Shown: positions 8,600 to 16,552 of the stretch, piece by piece
How the letters are laid out: the number at the start of each line of letters is the position of its first letter
Numbering within the stretch: the stretch's first letter is position 1
Source of the DNA: Hafnia alvei
GTDB lineage: Bacteria > Pseudomonadota > Gammaproteobacteria > Enterobacterales > Enterobacteriaceae
Reading direction: 5' to 3'
Assembly (NCBI RefSeq): GCF_900095695.1
Contig: NZ_FMIQ01000021.1
Location: 1 to 57,396, forward strand
Length of the DNA stretch: 57,396 nt
Program-made: the position numbers and the translations under genes
The notes under the pieces: generated by a model
What the model was told of the DNA's origin: nothing
The model's input: the letters and a program-made list of their open reading frames with translations, nothing else
Databases searched by the model: none

Positions 8600-9373
8600 A
8601 TGAGCAACGACTGGATTTTATGCCACCAGCAACAGCGGGTTTTAACCCTGACGCTTAATCGCCCTGATGCACGTAACGCCCTCAGCACCGCCTGTTTGGA
8701 GCTGTTGGTCTGCCATTTAGAAAATGCCGATAGCGATGACAGCATTGGTGCCGTAGTGATCACCGGCTCCTCGCGCTGCTTTGCCGCCGGTGCCGATTTA
8801 CGCGAGCTCCAGCAACAAAAGGTGGCAGACGCCATTGTCGACCGCCGCCCACAGGTATGGCAGCGCTTCAATGCCATCAGCAAACCGATTATCGCCGCCG
8901 TCAATGGCTACGCGCTTGGCGCAGGCTGTGAGCTAGCGCTGGCCTGCGACATCGTAGTGAGCGGCGAAAATGCGCGCTTCGGATTGCCTGAAATCACCCT
9001 AGGGTTGATACCCGGCGCCGGAGGCACCCAACGTTTACTGCGCAGCGTCGGTAAATCACTGGCCTCGCAGATGGTGCTGACAGGTGAGCCGATTAACGCG
9101 CAACAGGCGCGCGATGCACAGCTCATCAGTGAAATCTGCGTTACCGAACTGACGTTGGAACGCGCCCAGCAAATTGCCACGCGCATTAGTCAGCAATCAC
9201 CGCTCGCGCTGCGTGCGGCGAAATCAGCGCTTAAGGCCGCGCAGGAAACCACGCTTTCACAGGGATTAAATCTGGAACGTCAGCATTTTGTCTCACTAGC
9301 AGGGACTGACGATCGCGCCGAAGGCATCGCCGCCTTTTTTGAAAAACGTTCACCTGAATTTAAAGGACGCTAA
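8600..9373 (+). CDS. paaF: 2,3-dehydroadipyl-CoA hydratase PaaF
   Basis: A 257-residue crotonase-family enzyme that hydrates 2,3-dehydroadipyl-CoA to 3-hydroxyadipyl-CoA in the beta-oxidation half of the pathway. Crotonase marks are visible: oxyanion-hole segments AAGADLRE and GYALGAGCELALACD, and the catalytic Glu in FGLPEITLGLIPG. ATG 8600 has AAGGAAA upstream, 9 bases after paaE. Spacing to paaG is 4 bases. Confidence 0.96.
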   Translation: MSNDWILCHQQQRVLTLTLNRPDARNALSTACLELLVCHLENADSDDSIGAVVITGSSRCFAAGADLRELQQQKVADAIVDRRPQVWQRFNAISKPIIAAVNGYALGAGCELALACDIVVSGENARFGLPEITLGLIPGAGGTQRLLRSVGKSLASQMVLTGEPINAQQARDAQLISEICVTELTLERAQQIATRISQQSPLALRAAKSALKAAQETTLSQGLNLERQHFVSLAGTDDRAEGIAAFFEKRSPEFKGR

Positions 9374-9377
9374 TCCT

Positions 9378-10178
9378 ATGACTTCCTCTGATGAAAACAT
9401 GGTACTTACCCACATTGAGGCTGGCGTTCTGACTATCACGCTCAATCGCCCCGACCGTTTAAACAGCTTCAATGACGAAATGCACCGTCAGCTTAGCGAA
9501 GCATTAAACGTCGCCGAACGCGATGAAGCCGTACGCTGCGTTCTGTTCACCGGCGCAGGACGTGGCTTCTGCGCGGGGCAAGATCTGAACGATCGCAACG
9601 TCAGCGTTGAGCAAGCGGCTCCCGATCTGGGGCTGTCCGTTGAGCGTTTTTATAATCCGCTGATCCGCCGTATGACCGCCTTGCCGAAACCGATCGTTTG
9701 CGCCGTTAACGGCGTTGCCGCCGGTGCCGGTGCCGCGATTGCTTTAGCGTGTGACATTGTGATCGCCAGCGCTAACGCCAGCTTTATTCAATCATTTTGC
9801 CGTTTAGGTCTGGTGCCAGACTCCGGCGGCAGCTGGTTCTTACCCCGCTTAGCCGGTCATGCGCGCGCCATGGGAATGGTGTTGTTGGGCGATAAGATCA
9901 GCGCTCAGCAGGCGTTGGAATGGGGCATGATCTGGCAAGTTGTTGAACCCGAAATGCTGGCAGCACGCACACAAGAACTCGCTCAGCACCTCGCGACCCA
10001 GCCAACCTATGGTTTAGGGCTAATTAAAAAGGCAATGTACAGCGCCGCCACCAACACGCTCGATCAACAGCTGGATCTTGAACGCGATCTACAACGCCTC
10101 GGAGGCCGAAGCGAAGACTACCGCGAAGGCGTGAGCGCGTTCTTCCAAAAACGTCAGCCTGAATTTAAGGGGAAATAA
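9378..10178 (+). CDS. paaG: 1,2-epoxyphenylacetyl-CoA isomerase PaaG
   Basis: A 266-residue crotonase-family isomerase that converts the ring epoxide to oxepin-CoA; it also shifts double bonds in later intermediates. It carries GFCAGQDLNDR and GVAAGAGAAIALACD for the oxyanion hole and an Asp in LVPDSGG where hydratases have Glu, the residue pattern of PaaG. ATG 9378 is chosen because an upstream TTG (9339) lies inside paaF. It resembles PaaF throughout, and the two neighbours probably arose by duplication within the family. Confidence 0.96.
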   Translation: MTSSDENMVLTHIEAGVLTITLNRPDRLNSFNDEMHRQLSEALNVAERDEAVRCVLFTGAGRGFCAGQDLNDRNVSVEQAAPDLGLSVERFYNPLIRRMTALPKPIVCAVNGVAAGAGAAIALACDIVIASANASFIQSFCRLGLVPDSGGSWFLPRLAGHARAMGMVLLGDKISAQQALEWGMIWQVVEPEMLAARTQELAQHLATQPTYGLGLIKKAMYSAATNTLDQQLDLERDLQRLGGRSEDYREGVSAFFQKRQPEFKGK

Positions 10179-10180
10179 TC

Positions 10181-11725
10181 ATGCCTTCTCCTTTGCTACA
10201 AGGCTCCGTTGGCGTGATTGGCGCAGGAACAATGGGCATTGGCATTGCTCAGGTTGCCGCCAGCGCAGGACATGATGTGATGCTGTTTGACGTTAACGCC
10301 GAAGCCGCATCGCGTGCGTTAAGCGCTTTACATCAACGCCTGCAACAGCGAGTTGATGCAGGTAAAACGGATGCCCATACCACGCAACAGCTTTTAGCGC
10401 GTATTCAAATTGTCACCGCGCTCACCGAGTTGGCTCCTTGCGCTTTGGTGATCGAAGCGATCGCCGAGCGTTTAGAGATCAAACAGAGCCTGTTTCGCGA
10501 TCTGGAAGCGATTTGTTCATCGCAAACGTTGTTTGCCAGCAACACCTCTTCGCTATCAATTACCGCCATTGCCAGCGCCCTGAAACACCCGCAGCGTATG
10601 GCTGGGTTGCATTTTTTCAATCCCGCGCCGGTGATGAAGCTGGTCGAAATTGTACGTGGCTTGGAAACCGATGCGGACACGCTCAATGCGCTGCGAGAAC
10701 TGGCCATAGCATGGAAAAAACAGCCGGTGGTTTGTCGTTCGACGCCCGGTTTTATCGTTAACCGCGTTGCGCGTCCTTTCTACGCCGAAACCCTGCGGGC
10801 GTTAGAGGAGCAGATCGCCACACCGGCCACGCTGGATGCCGTGCTGCGTGATGCCGGCGGCTTTGCGATGGGGCCGTTGCAGCTAACCGATTTAATTGGC
10901 CACGACGTGAACTATGCGGTAACGGAATCGGTATTTCATGCCTTTGGCTCTGATCCTCGCTTTCAGCCCTCGTTGGTGCAAAAAGAGCTGGTAGAGGCTG
11001 GGCATTTAGGACGTAAAAGTGGCCGTGGTTTTTATCGCTATCAGAGCGATATTCAGCCGATTCCCCCTGAGTTTGCACCGATTGAAACTGGCGCGATGCC
11101 GCAACGAATTAGCGCCCATGGGCGCTGGTCGGCGCTGCCTGAATTTGCTGCCCTGTTGCAACAAAATGGGATCGCGATTGAAGAACTCAAAGAGAGTGCC
11201 GAATCGCCTCCGTTTTTACGCCTCGATGAAGTTACATTTATGTTAACAAACGGTAAATTATCATCAAGACTCGCCGCAGAAACGAGAACGCCCGTGGTTC
11301 AGTTTGATCTTTCCGTGAATCATCAACAGGCTCCAGCCATCGCTATTAGCGCAGCCAGCTGTAATAGCGCAGCGCAAACGGCGTTAGTGATTCGCTTCCT
11401 GCAATCCTTAGGCAAAAACGTCATTGTTCTTCCTGATTATCCGGCGCTGTTAACCCTGCGCACGGTTGCCATGTTGTGCAACGAGGCGCTTGACGTGGTG
11501 AACAAAGGGATCGCCAGCAGCGAAGACACCGATTTGGCGATGCGTCTGGGGGTGAATTATCCCGCAGGCCCATTAGCCTGGGGTAACCAGCTTGGCTGGC
11601 AGCATATTCTCACCACGCTCGAAAACCTTAATCACTTCTATGCCGACACCCGCTATCGCCCAGCGCCGCTATTGCGCCAACTGGCGGCTGGCTACGTTTC
11701 GCTTGCCACTCAGGAGCTTCATTGA
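10181..11725 (+). CDS. paaH: 3-hydroxyadipyl-CoA dehydrogenase PaaH
   Basis: A 514-residue NAD+-dependent enzyme that oxidises 3-hydroxyadipyl-CoA to 3-oxoadipyl-CoA. The Rossmann motif GVIGAGTMGIGIAQVAA is at the start, the catalytic His in GLHFFNPAPVMKLVE, then TPGFIVNRVARPFY and a second C-terminal dehydrogenase-type domain (RLGVNYPAGPLAWG). It is about 40 residues longer than E. coli PaaH, mostly in the linker between the two helical domains (around residues 290-390). The stop TGA shares one base with the paaI ATG. Confidence 0.96.
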   Translation: MPSPLLQGSVGVIGAGTMGIGIAQVAASAGHDVMLFDVNAEAASRALSALHQRLQQRVDAGKTDAHTTQQLLARIQIVTALTELAPCALVIEAIAERLEIKQSLFRDLEAICSSQTLFASNTSSLSITAIASALKHPQRMAGLHFFNPAPVMKLVEIVRGLETDADTLNALRELAIAWKKQPVVCRSTPGFIVNRVARPFYAETLRALEEQIATPATLDAVLRDAGGFAMGPLQLTDLIGHDVNYAVTESVFHAFGSDPRFQPSLVQKELVEAGHLGRKSGRGFYRYQSDIQPIPPEFAPIETGAMPQRISAHGRWSALPEFAALLQQNGIAIEELKESAESPPFLRLDEVTFMLTNGKLSSRLAAETRTPVVQFDLSVNHQQAPAIAISAASCNSAAQTALVIRFLQSLGKNVIVLPDYPALLTLRTVAMLCNEALDVVNKGIASSEDTDLAMRLGVNYPAGPLAWGNQLGWQHILTTLENLNHFYADTRYRPAPLLRQLAAGYVSLATQELH

Positions 11726-12174
11726 TGAACGCCTCATCACCAACTCATTTAGCGCAACGCTGCGCCGAGCTGATGTTTGCCCAAGATACCTGCGCGCAGT
11801 CCATGGGGATGACCATCGACCGCGTCGATAGCGGTTTCGCTCAGGTCAGCATGACTATCGCCCCCAACATGCTTAACGGGCACCAAACCTGTCACGGCGG
11901 GCAACTTTTCAGCCTTGCCGATACTGCATTTGCCTATGCCTGCAACAGCCAAGGATTAGCCGCCGTGGCTTCTGGCTGTTCCATTGATTTTATCCGCCCA
12001 GGATTTAGCGGCGATCGTCTAACCGCCAGTGCCGAAGTGCGACATCAGGGCAAGAAAACGGGTCTATACGACGTTGAGATCACGAACCAAGATGGCAAAA
12101 CCGTCGCGTGGTTTCGTGGCCGTGCGCATCGTCTTGGTCATTCCCTTTTAGAACAGCAAGGAGAGCAGCCATGA
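11725..12174 (+). CDS. paaI: Hydroxyphenylacetyl-CoA thioesterase PaaI
   Basis: A 149-residue hotdog-fold thioesterase (the 4HBT/PaaI family was named for it). It releases CoA from hydroxylated phenylacetyl-CoA side products, preventing CoA trapping. The conserved NGHQTCHGGQLFSLADTAFA contains the Asn and Asp residues used in catalysis. ATG 11725 overlaps the paaH stop by one base (TGATG), and its own stop overlaps the paaJ start by four bases (ATGA), both signs of coupled translation. Confidence 0.96.
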   Translation: MNASSPTHLAQRCAELMFAQDTCAQSMGMTIDRVDSGFAQVSMTIAPNMLNGHQTCHGGQLFSLADTAFAYACNSQGLAAVASGCSIDFIRPGFSGDRLTASAEVRHQGKKTGLYDVEITNQDGKTVAWFRGRAHRLGHSLLEQQGEQP

Positions 12175-13376
12175 ATCACGCTTTTATCTGCGACGGCGTT
12201 CGCACCCCGATTGGTCGCTATGCTGGTGCATTAGCCGGCCTGCGCGCCGATGATTTGGCCGCGATTCCATTGCAAGCCTTGATGGCTCGTTATCCCACGT
12301 TGGACTGGGAGCGCGTTGACGACGTGATCCTCGGCTGCGCCAATCAGGCCGGAGAAGACAACCGTAACGTAGCCCGTATGGCCGCGTTATTGGCTGGATT
12401 ACCATCAACCGTTTCAGGCACCACTATCAATCGCCTGTGCGGCTCTGGTTTAGACGCGCTGGCCTTTGCTGCCCGCAGCATTAAAGCCGGTGACGCTCAG
12501 CTGATGTTGGCCGGAGGCGCGGAATCCATGACGCGTGCTCCGCTGGTGATGGGCAAAGCCGACAGCGCCTTCAGCCGTCAGGCACAAATATTCGATACCA
12601 CTATCGGCTGGCGCTTTGTGAATCCGCTCATGCAGGGATCTTTTGGCACCGATTCCATGCCGGAAACCGCCGAAAACGTGGCCGCTCAGTTCAATATCAG
12701 CCGCGCCGATCAAGATGCCTTTGCGCTGCGCAGTCAACAGCGTACCGCTAAGGCGCAGGCTTCAGGCGTGTTAGGGCAAGAAATTGTTCCGGTGGTTTTG
12801 AAAGGTAAAAAGGGGGCGGAGATCCGCGTGACACAGGATGAACATCCTCGTCCAGAAACCACGCTGGAGCAATTGCAAAGCCTGAAAACGCCTTTCCGTA
12901 TGCCGGGCAGCGTAACAGCCGGAAATGCCTCAGGGGTTAACGACGGTGCTGCCGCGCTGATCGTGGCATCTGAAGCGCTGGCTATCGCGCAGGGACTGAC
13001 ACCCAGAGCGCGCATTGTCGCCACCGCAACCTGTGGCGTTGAACCACGCATTATGGGGATCGGCCCGCTGCCAGCCACACGCAAAGTGTTGGAACTGGCC
13101 GGCTTAAGCCTGAACCAAATGGACGTCATTGAACTCAATGAAGCCTTTGCGGCGCAGTCTCTGGCCGTGATGCGTCAGCTTGGCCTTCCTGACGATGCCG
13201 AACACGTGAACCCGAACGGCGGTGCCATTGCGCTCGGTCATCCTCTTGGCATGAGCGGAGCACGTTTGGCATTGGCAGCCACTTTTGAACTGGAACGGCG
13301 CGGCGGGCGCTACGCACTTTGCACCATGTGCATCGGTGTAGGGCAAGGCATCGCCATGATTATCGAGCGTGTCTGA
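12171..13376 (+). CDS. paaJ: 3-oxoadipyl-CoA / 3-oxo-5,6-dehydrosuberyl-CoA thiolase PaaJ
   Basis: A 401-residue thiolase used twice in the pathway: it cleaves 3-oxo-5,6-dehydrosuberyl-CoA early and 3-oxoadipyl-CoA last, giving acetyl-CoA and finally succinyl-CoA. The acylated Cys is in INRLCGSGLDAL, the His in GHPLGMSGAR and the second Cys in CTMCIGVGQG. I start at ATG 12171 (MNHAFICDGVRTPIGRY) with GGAGAG upstream; an upstream in-frame start would lie deep inside paaI. Confidence 0.97.
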   Translation: MNHAFICDGVRTPIGRYAGALAGLRADDLAAIPLQALMARYPTLDWERVDDVILGCANQAGEDNRNVARMAALLAGLPSTVSGTTINRLCGSGLDALAFAARSIKAGDAQLMLAGGAESMTRAPLVMGKADSAFSRQAQIFDTTIGWRFVNPLMQGSFGTDSMPETAENVAAQFNISRADQDAFALRSQQRTAKAQASGVLGQEIVPVVLKGKKGAEIRVTQDEHPRPETTLEQLQSLKTPFRMPGSVTAGNASGVNDGAAALIVASEALAIAQGLTPRARIVATATCGVEPRIMGIGPLPATRKVLELAGLSLNQMDVIELNEAFAAQSLAVMRQLGLPDDAEHVNPNGGAIALGHPLGMSGARLALAATFELERRGGRYALCTMCIGVGQGIAMIIERV

Positions 13377-13457
13377 TCCCTCCGCCTCTGTCCCTACAAA
13401 CCAGAGCCTGTGAGCGCGATTCAAATACTAAGAAAAATACTATCAGGAATGGCAAAC

Positions 13458-14762
13458 ATGACTAAGACATTACCGCACATTGACCCGATTGAATTCGCCT
13501 CATGTGATGAAATTCAGGCATTGCAGCTGGAACGTATGAAATGGACGCTGCATCACGCCTATAACAACGTGCCGATGTACAAACGTAAATTTGATGCGGC
13601 TGGCGTTCATCCTGATGACTTTAAGCAACTGAGCGATATTGCGAAATTCCCCTATACCACCAAGCAAGATCTGCGTGATAACTACCCTTTCGACACCTTC
13701 GCGGTACCGATGGAGCAAGTGGTTCGCGTGCATGCGTCGTCGGGAACGACCGGTCGCCCAACGGTTGTCGGTTATACCCAACAGGATATCGATAACTGGG
13801 CGGATATTGTGGCCCGCTGTTTGCGTTCCGCGGGAGCCACAGCCAAAGACAAAATTCATGTGGCCTACGGCTATGGGCTATTCACCGGGGGATTAGGCGC
13901 GCATTACGGCGCTGAGCGACTCGGTGCAACCGTGATCCCAATGTCCGGCGGGCAAACGGAAAAACAGGCGCAGTTAATTCTCGACTTCAAACCCGATGTC
14001 ATCATGGTCACGCCTTCTTATTGCCTGACGCTGATTGACGAACTCGAGCGCAAAATGGGCGGCGATGCCCGCGGGTGTTCACTGCGCTTGGGCGTATTCG
14101 GCGCAGAACCTTGGACTGATTCTCTGCGTAGCGAAATCGAAACCCGTATGGGGATCAAAGCACTAGATATTTATGGACTGTCTGAAGTGATGGGCCCAGG
14201 CGTCGCGATGGAGTGCGCAGAATATGCCGACGGTCCAACTATCTGGGAAGATCACTTCTACCCTGAGATCATTCATCCCGATAGCTGCCAAGTGCTGTCA
14301 GACGGTGAAGCCGGAGAATTGGTTTTCACCACGCTAACCAAAGAGGCGATGCCAGTGATCCGCTATCGCACCCGCGATCTTACCCGTTTGTTGCCGGGAT
14401 CGGCACGCAATATGCGGCGCATGGATAAGATCACCGGTCGATCCGACGATATGCTGATTATTCGCGGCGTAAACGTGTTCCCTTCTCAGCTTGAAGAACA
14501 GATTATGAAGTTCCGCGAGCTGTCGCCGCACTACCAGTTGGAAGTCACGCGCAAAGGTAATTTAGATAACCTGTCAGTCAAAGTTGAACTGAAGGAACCT
14601 AACGTTCTCAACCACGATCAGCGCTGTGATATCTGCCATCAGCTGCGCCACCATATTAAATCGATGGTTGGCGTGAGTACCCAGGTCAGCATCGTAAACT
14701 GCGGTGATATTCCACGTTCCGAGGGTAAAGCCGTTCGCGTGGTGGATTGTCGGGGACGGTAA
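13458..14762 (+). CDS. paaK: Phenylacetate-CoA ligase PaaK
   Basis: A 434-residue adenylate-forming enzyme that activates phenylacetate with ATP and CoA, the committed first step. The AMP-binding loop HASSGTTGRPTVVGYT, the IYGLSEVMGPGVA segment and the C-terminal GRSDDMLIIRGVNVFPSQ are all present. Two ATGs are close together (13449 and 13458); AGGA at 13445-13448 is at proper distance only for 13458, so that start is used. There is a gap of 81 bases after paaJ, wider than elsewhere in the operon, with no clear terminator in it. Confidence 0.96.
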   Translation: MTKTLPHIDPIEFASCDEIQALQLERMKWTLHHAYNNVPMYKRKFDAAGVHPDDFKQLSDIAKFPYTTKQDLRDNYPFDTFAVPMEQVVRVHASSGTTGRPTVVGYTQQDIDNWADIVARCLRSAGATAKDKIHVAYGYGLFTGGLGAHYGAERLGATVIPMSGGQTEKQAQLILDFKPDVIMVTPSYCLTLIDELERKMGGDARGCSLRLGVFGAEPWTDSLRSEIETRMGIKALDIYGLSEVMGPGVAMECAEYADGPTIWEDHFYPEIIHPDSCQVLSDGEAGELVFTTLTKEAMPVIRYRTRDLTRLLPGSARNMRRMDKITGRSDDMLIIRGVNVFPSQLEEQIMKFRELSPHYQLEVTRKGNLDNLSVKVELKEPNVLNHDQRCDICHQLRHHIKSMVGVSTQVSIVNCGDIPRSEGKAVRVVDCRGR

Positions 14763-14781
14763 TAACCCAGTCCCACCCTAA

Positions 14782-14803
14782 CCCTCCCCTTATCAGGGGA
14801 GGG
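14782..14803. repeat. Perfect 9-bp inverted repeat after paaK
   Basis: CCCTCCCCT (14782-14790), loop TATC, AGGGGAGGG (14795-14803). There is no T-run behind it on either strand, so a simple terminator is less likely. G-rich hairpins like this are common as dispersed intergenic repeats in Enterobacterales; only one copy is seen in this window. Confidence 0.6.
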
Positions 14804-14892
14804 AACCGTTCTGCGCGGGTTGGAAGATCCCACAACTTTTCATCCGGTTATGCTACTGTGATGACACACTAAAAACTGACCGGTGAAGAATA

Positions 14893-15819
14893 ATGGAACA
14901 CAAAATTGACGACTTTATTCGTCATGCGCTGGATGCCCAGCCGATCAGCGGTACGTCACTGATTATCTCTTTGTATGGCGATGCACTCAGCCATCGCGGC
15001 GGTGAGGTTTGGTTAGGTAGCCTAAGTGCGCTGCTTGAGCCACTTGGGTTTGGCGATCGCTTTGTCCGTACCTCCATTTTTCGGCTGCAAAAAGAGGGAT
15101 GGCTGGACGTCATAAAATTAGGCCGTCGCAGCTTCTATCGCGTCACCGAACGCGGCATGAATCAGTTTCGTCATGCAGAAAGCAAAATCTATCTCAGTGA
15201 ACAGCCAGAATGGGATGGACAGTGGGATTTGTTGTTACTCGAAATGGCAAGTAAAGCAGAGCGAGTTCGGCTGAAAAAGGCGCTCAGCTGGCTTGGTTTT
15301 GGTCAAATGAACAGTTCGCTGATGGCGGCGCCAGCACGGGAACAGAGCGATGTTCCAGCTATGTTAAGCGAACTCAACGCCAGCGAATCAGTTATCTATT
15401 TCCGTGCTGACTATCCCTATAACCGCTCAGAACAGAGTTTAAAAGAGCTGGTTTCCGCCAGCTGGTCCCTGAATGAAGTTGCAGAGTATTATCATGAATT
15501 TATCGCATCGTTTCGCCCACTCATGACGTTGCTGCGTGATACACCAGAAGAAGAACTCACTCCCGAACGCTGCTTTCAGCTGCGTTTGCTGCTAATCCAC
15601 TACTATCGCCGCGTAGTTCTGAAAGATCCGCTGTTGCCGGATGCACTCTTGCCGAATCAGTGGGAAGGACAGATCGCCCGTAATCTATGTATCAATATTT
15701 ACCAACGCATCGACCATGCCGCCACGCGCTATGTGAGTGAGAAAACAGAAACCACCATCGGAGAACTCCCCCAGCCAGCGGTCGCCTACTATCGCCGCTT
15801 TGGCGGATTACCCCGATAA
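14893..15819 (+). CDS. paaX: Phenylacetate pathway transcriptional repressor PaaX
   Basis: A 308-residue PaaX-family regulator (E. coli 316). The N-terminal winged helix spans about residues 15-95 (SLIISLYGDALSHRGGEVWLG, then FVRTSIFRLQKEGWL as the recognition helix); a ferredoxin-like and a helical domain follow. In E. coli it represses paaZ and paaABCDEFGHIJK and is released by phenylacetyl-CoA. A matching operator is seen at 4896-4935. ATG 14893 has GAAG 6 bases upstream. The 130-base gap after paaK suggests it has its own promoter. Confidence 0.96.
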   Translation: MEHKIDDFIRHALDAQPISGTSLIISLYGDALSHRGGEVWLGSLSALLEPLGFGDRFVRTSIFRLQKEGWLDVIKLGRRSFYRVTERGMNQFRHAESKIYLSEQPEWDGQWDLLLLEMASKAERVRLKKALSWLGFGQMNSSLMAAPAREQSDVPAMLSELNASESVIYFRADYPYNRSEQSLKELVSASWSLNEVAEYYHEFIASFRPLMTLLRDTPEEELTPERCFQLRLLLIHYYRRVVLKDPLLPDALLPNQWEGQIARNLCINIYQRIDHAATRYVSEKTETTIGELPQPAVAYYRRFGGLPR

Positions 15820-15846
15820 AGCCTTACACATTAAGGAGATTTAACG

Positions 15847-16443
15847 ATGCCCGTGTATCAGATTGATGGTTTAACTCCGGTAGTCGACAGCAGTAGTTTC
15901 GTTCATCCTACCGCCGTATTAATTGGCGATGTGATTATCGGCAAACGCGTCTACATCGGGCCTAATGCCAGTCTGCGTGGCGACTTTGGCCGAATCGTAG
16001 TGCAAGACGGGGCGAACATTCAAGATAACTGCGTCATGCATGGGTTCCCACAGCAGGACACCGTGGTGGAAATCGATGGGCATATCGGCCACGGCGCAAT
16101 TCTGCACGGCTGTCGCATTCGGCGTAATGCGCTCGTGGGCATGAATGCCGTGGTGATGGATGGCGCTGATATCGGCGAAAACACCATTATTGGGGCTGCT
16201 GCTTTTGTGAAAGCCGCCGCAAAATTTGACGCAAATAAACTGGTGGTTGGCAGCCCTGCCCGCGTGGTACGGGAGTTAAGCGAACAGGAATTGAGTTGGA
16301 AGCGTGCGGGCACCCGCGAATATCAAGAATTAGTGATCCGCTGCAAAGAAACGCTGCGTGAAGTTGAACCGCTGCGAGAAGAGGAAGCCGGTCGCAAACG
16401 ACTGAGTTTCAATGAAGATATTGTACCGAAGGGGCAGATTTGA
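15847..16443 (+). CDS. paaY: Thioesterase PaaY (hexapeptide-repeat fold)
   Basis: A 198-residue left-handed beta-helix protein of the gamma-carbonic-anhydrase-like group. Hexapeptide turns run from about residue 15 to 140 ([41 protein letters not shown]); the three His that hold the metal are in CVMHG, GHIGHG and ILHGC. PaaY hydrolyses CoA esters that jam the pathway, such as hydroxylated products. AAGGAGA precedes the ATG; it is 27 bases after paaX and probably cotranscribed with it. Confidence 0.96.
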   Translation: MPVYQIDGLTPVVDSSSFVHPTAVLIGDVIIGKRVYIGPNASLRGDFGRIVVQDGANIQDNCVMHGFPQQDTVVEIDGHIGHGAILHGCRIRRNALVGMNAVVMDGADIGENTIIGAAAFVKAAAKFDANKLVVGSPARVVRELSEQELSWKRAGTREYQELVIRCKETLREVEPLREEEAGRKRLSFNEDIVPKGQI

Positions 16444-16476
16444 GATTGACTCGGCATCAGCATGATGACGGTGTAA

Positions 16477-16521
16477 GGTTTCGTTCGCCTATCTCTATTG
16501 GAGTCCTTAGCGTACGAAACC
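16477..16521. repeat. Inverted repeat between convergent paaY and the EAL gene
   Basis: GGTTTCGT (16477-16484) and ACGAAACC (16514-16521) can pair across a 29-base loop. There is no T-run, so this is only a possible weak terminator between two convergent transcripts. Confidence 0.35.
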
Positions 16522-16552
16522 CACCACCTGAGCCAGCAAGCGTATCACCTGA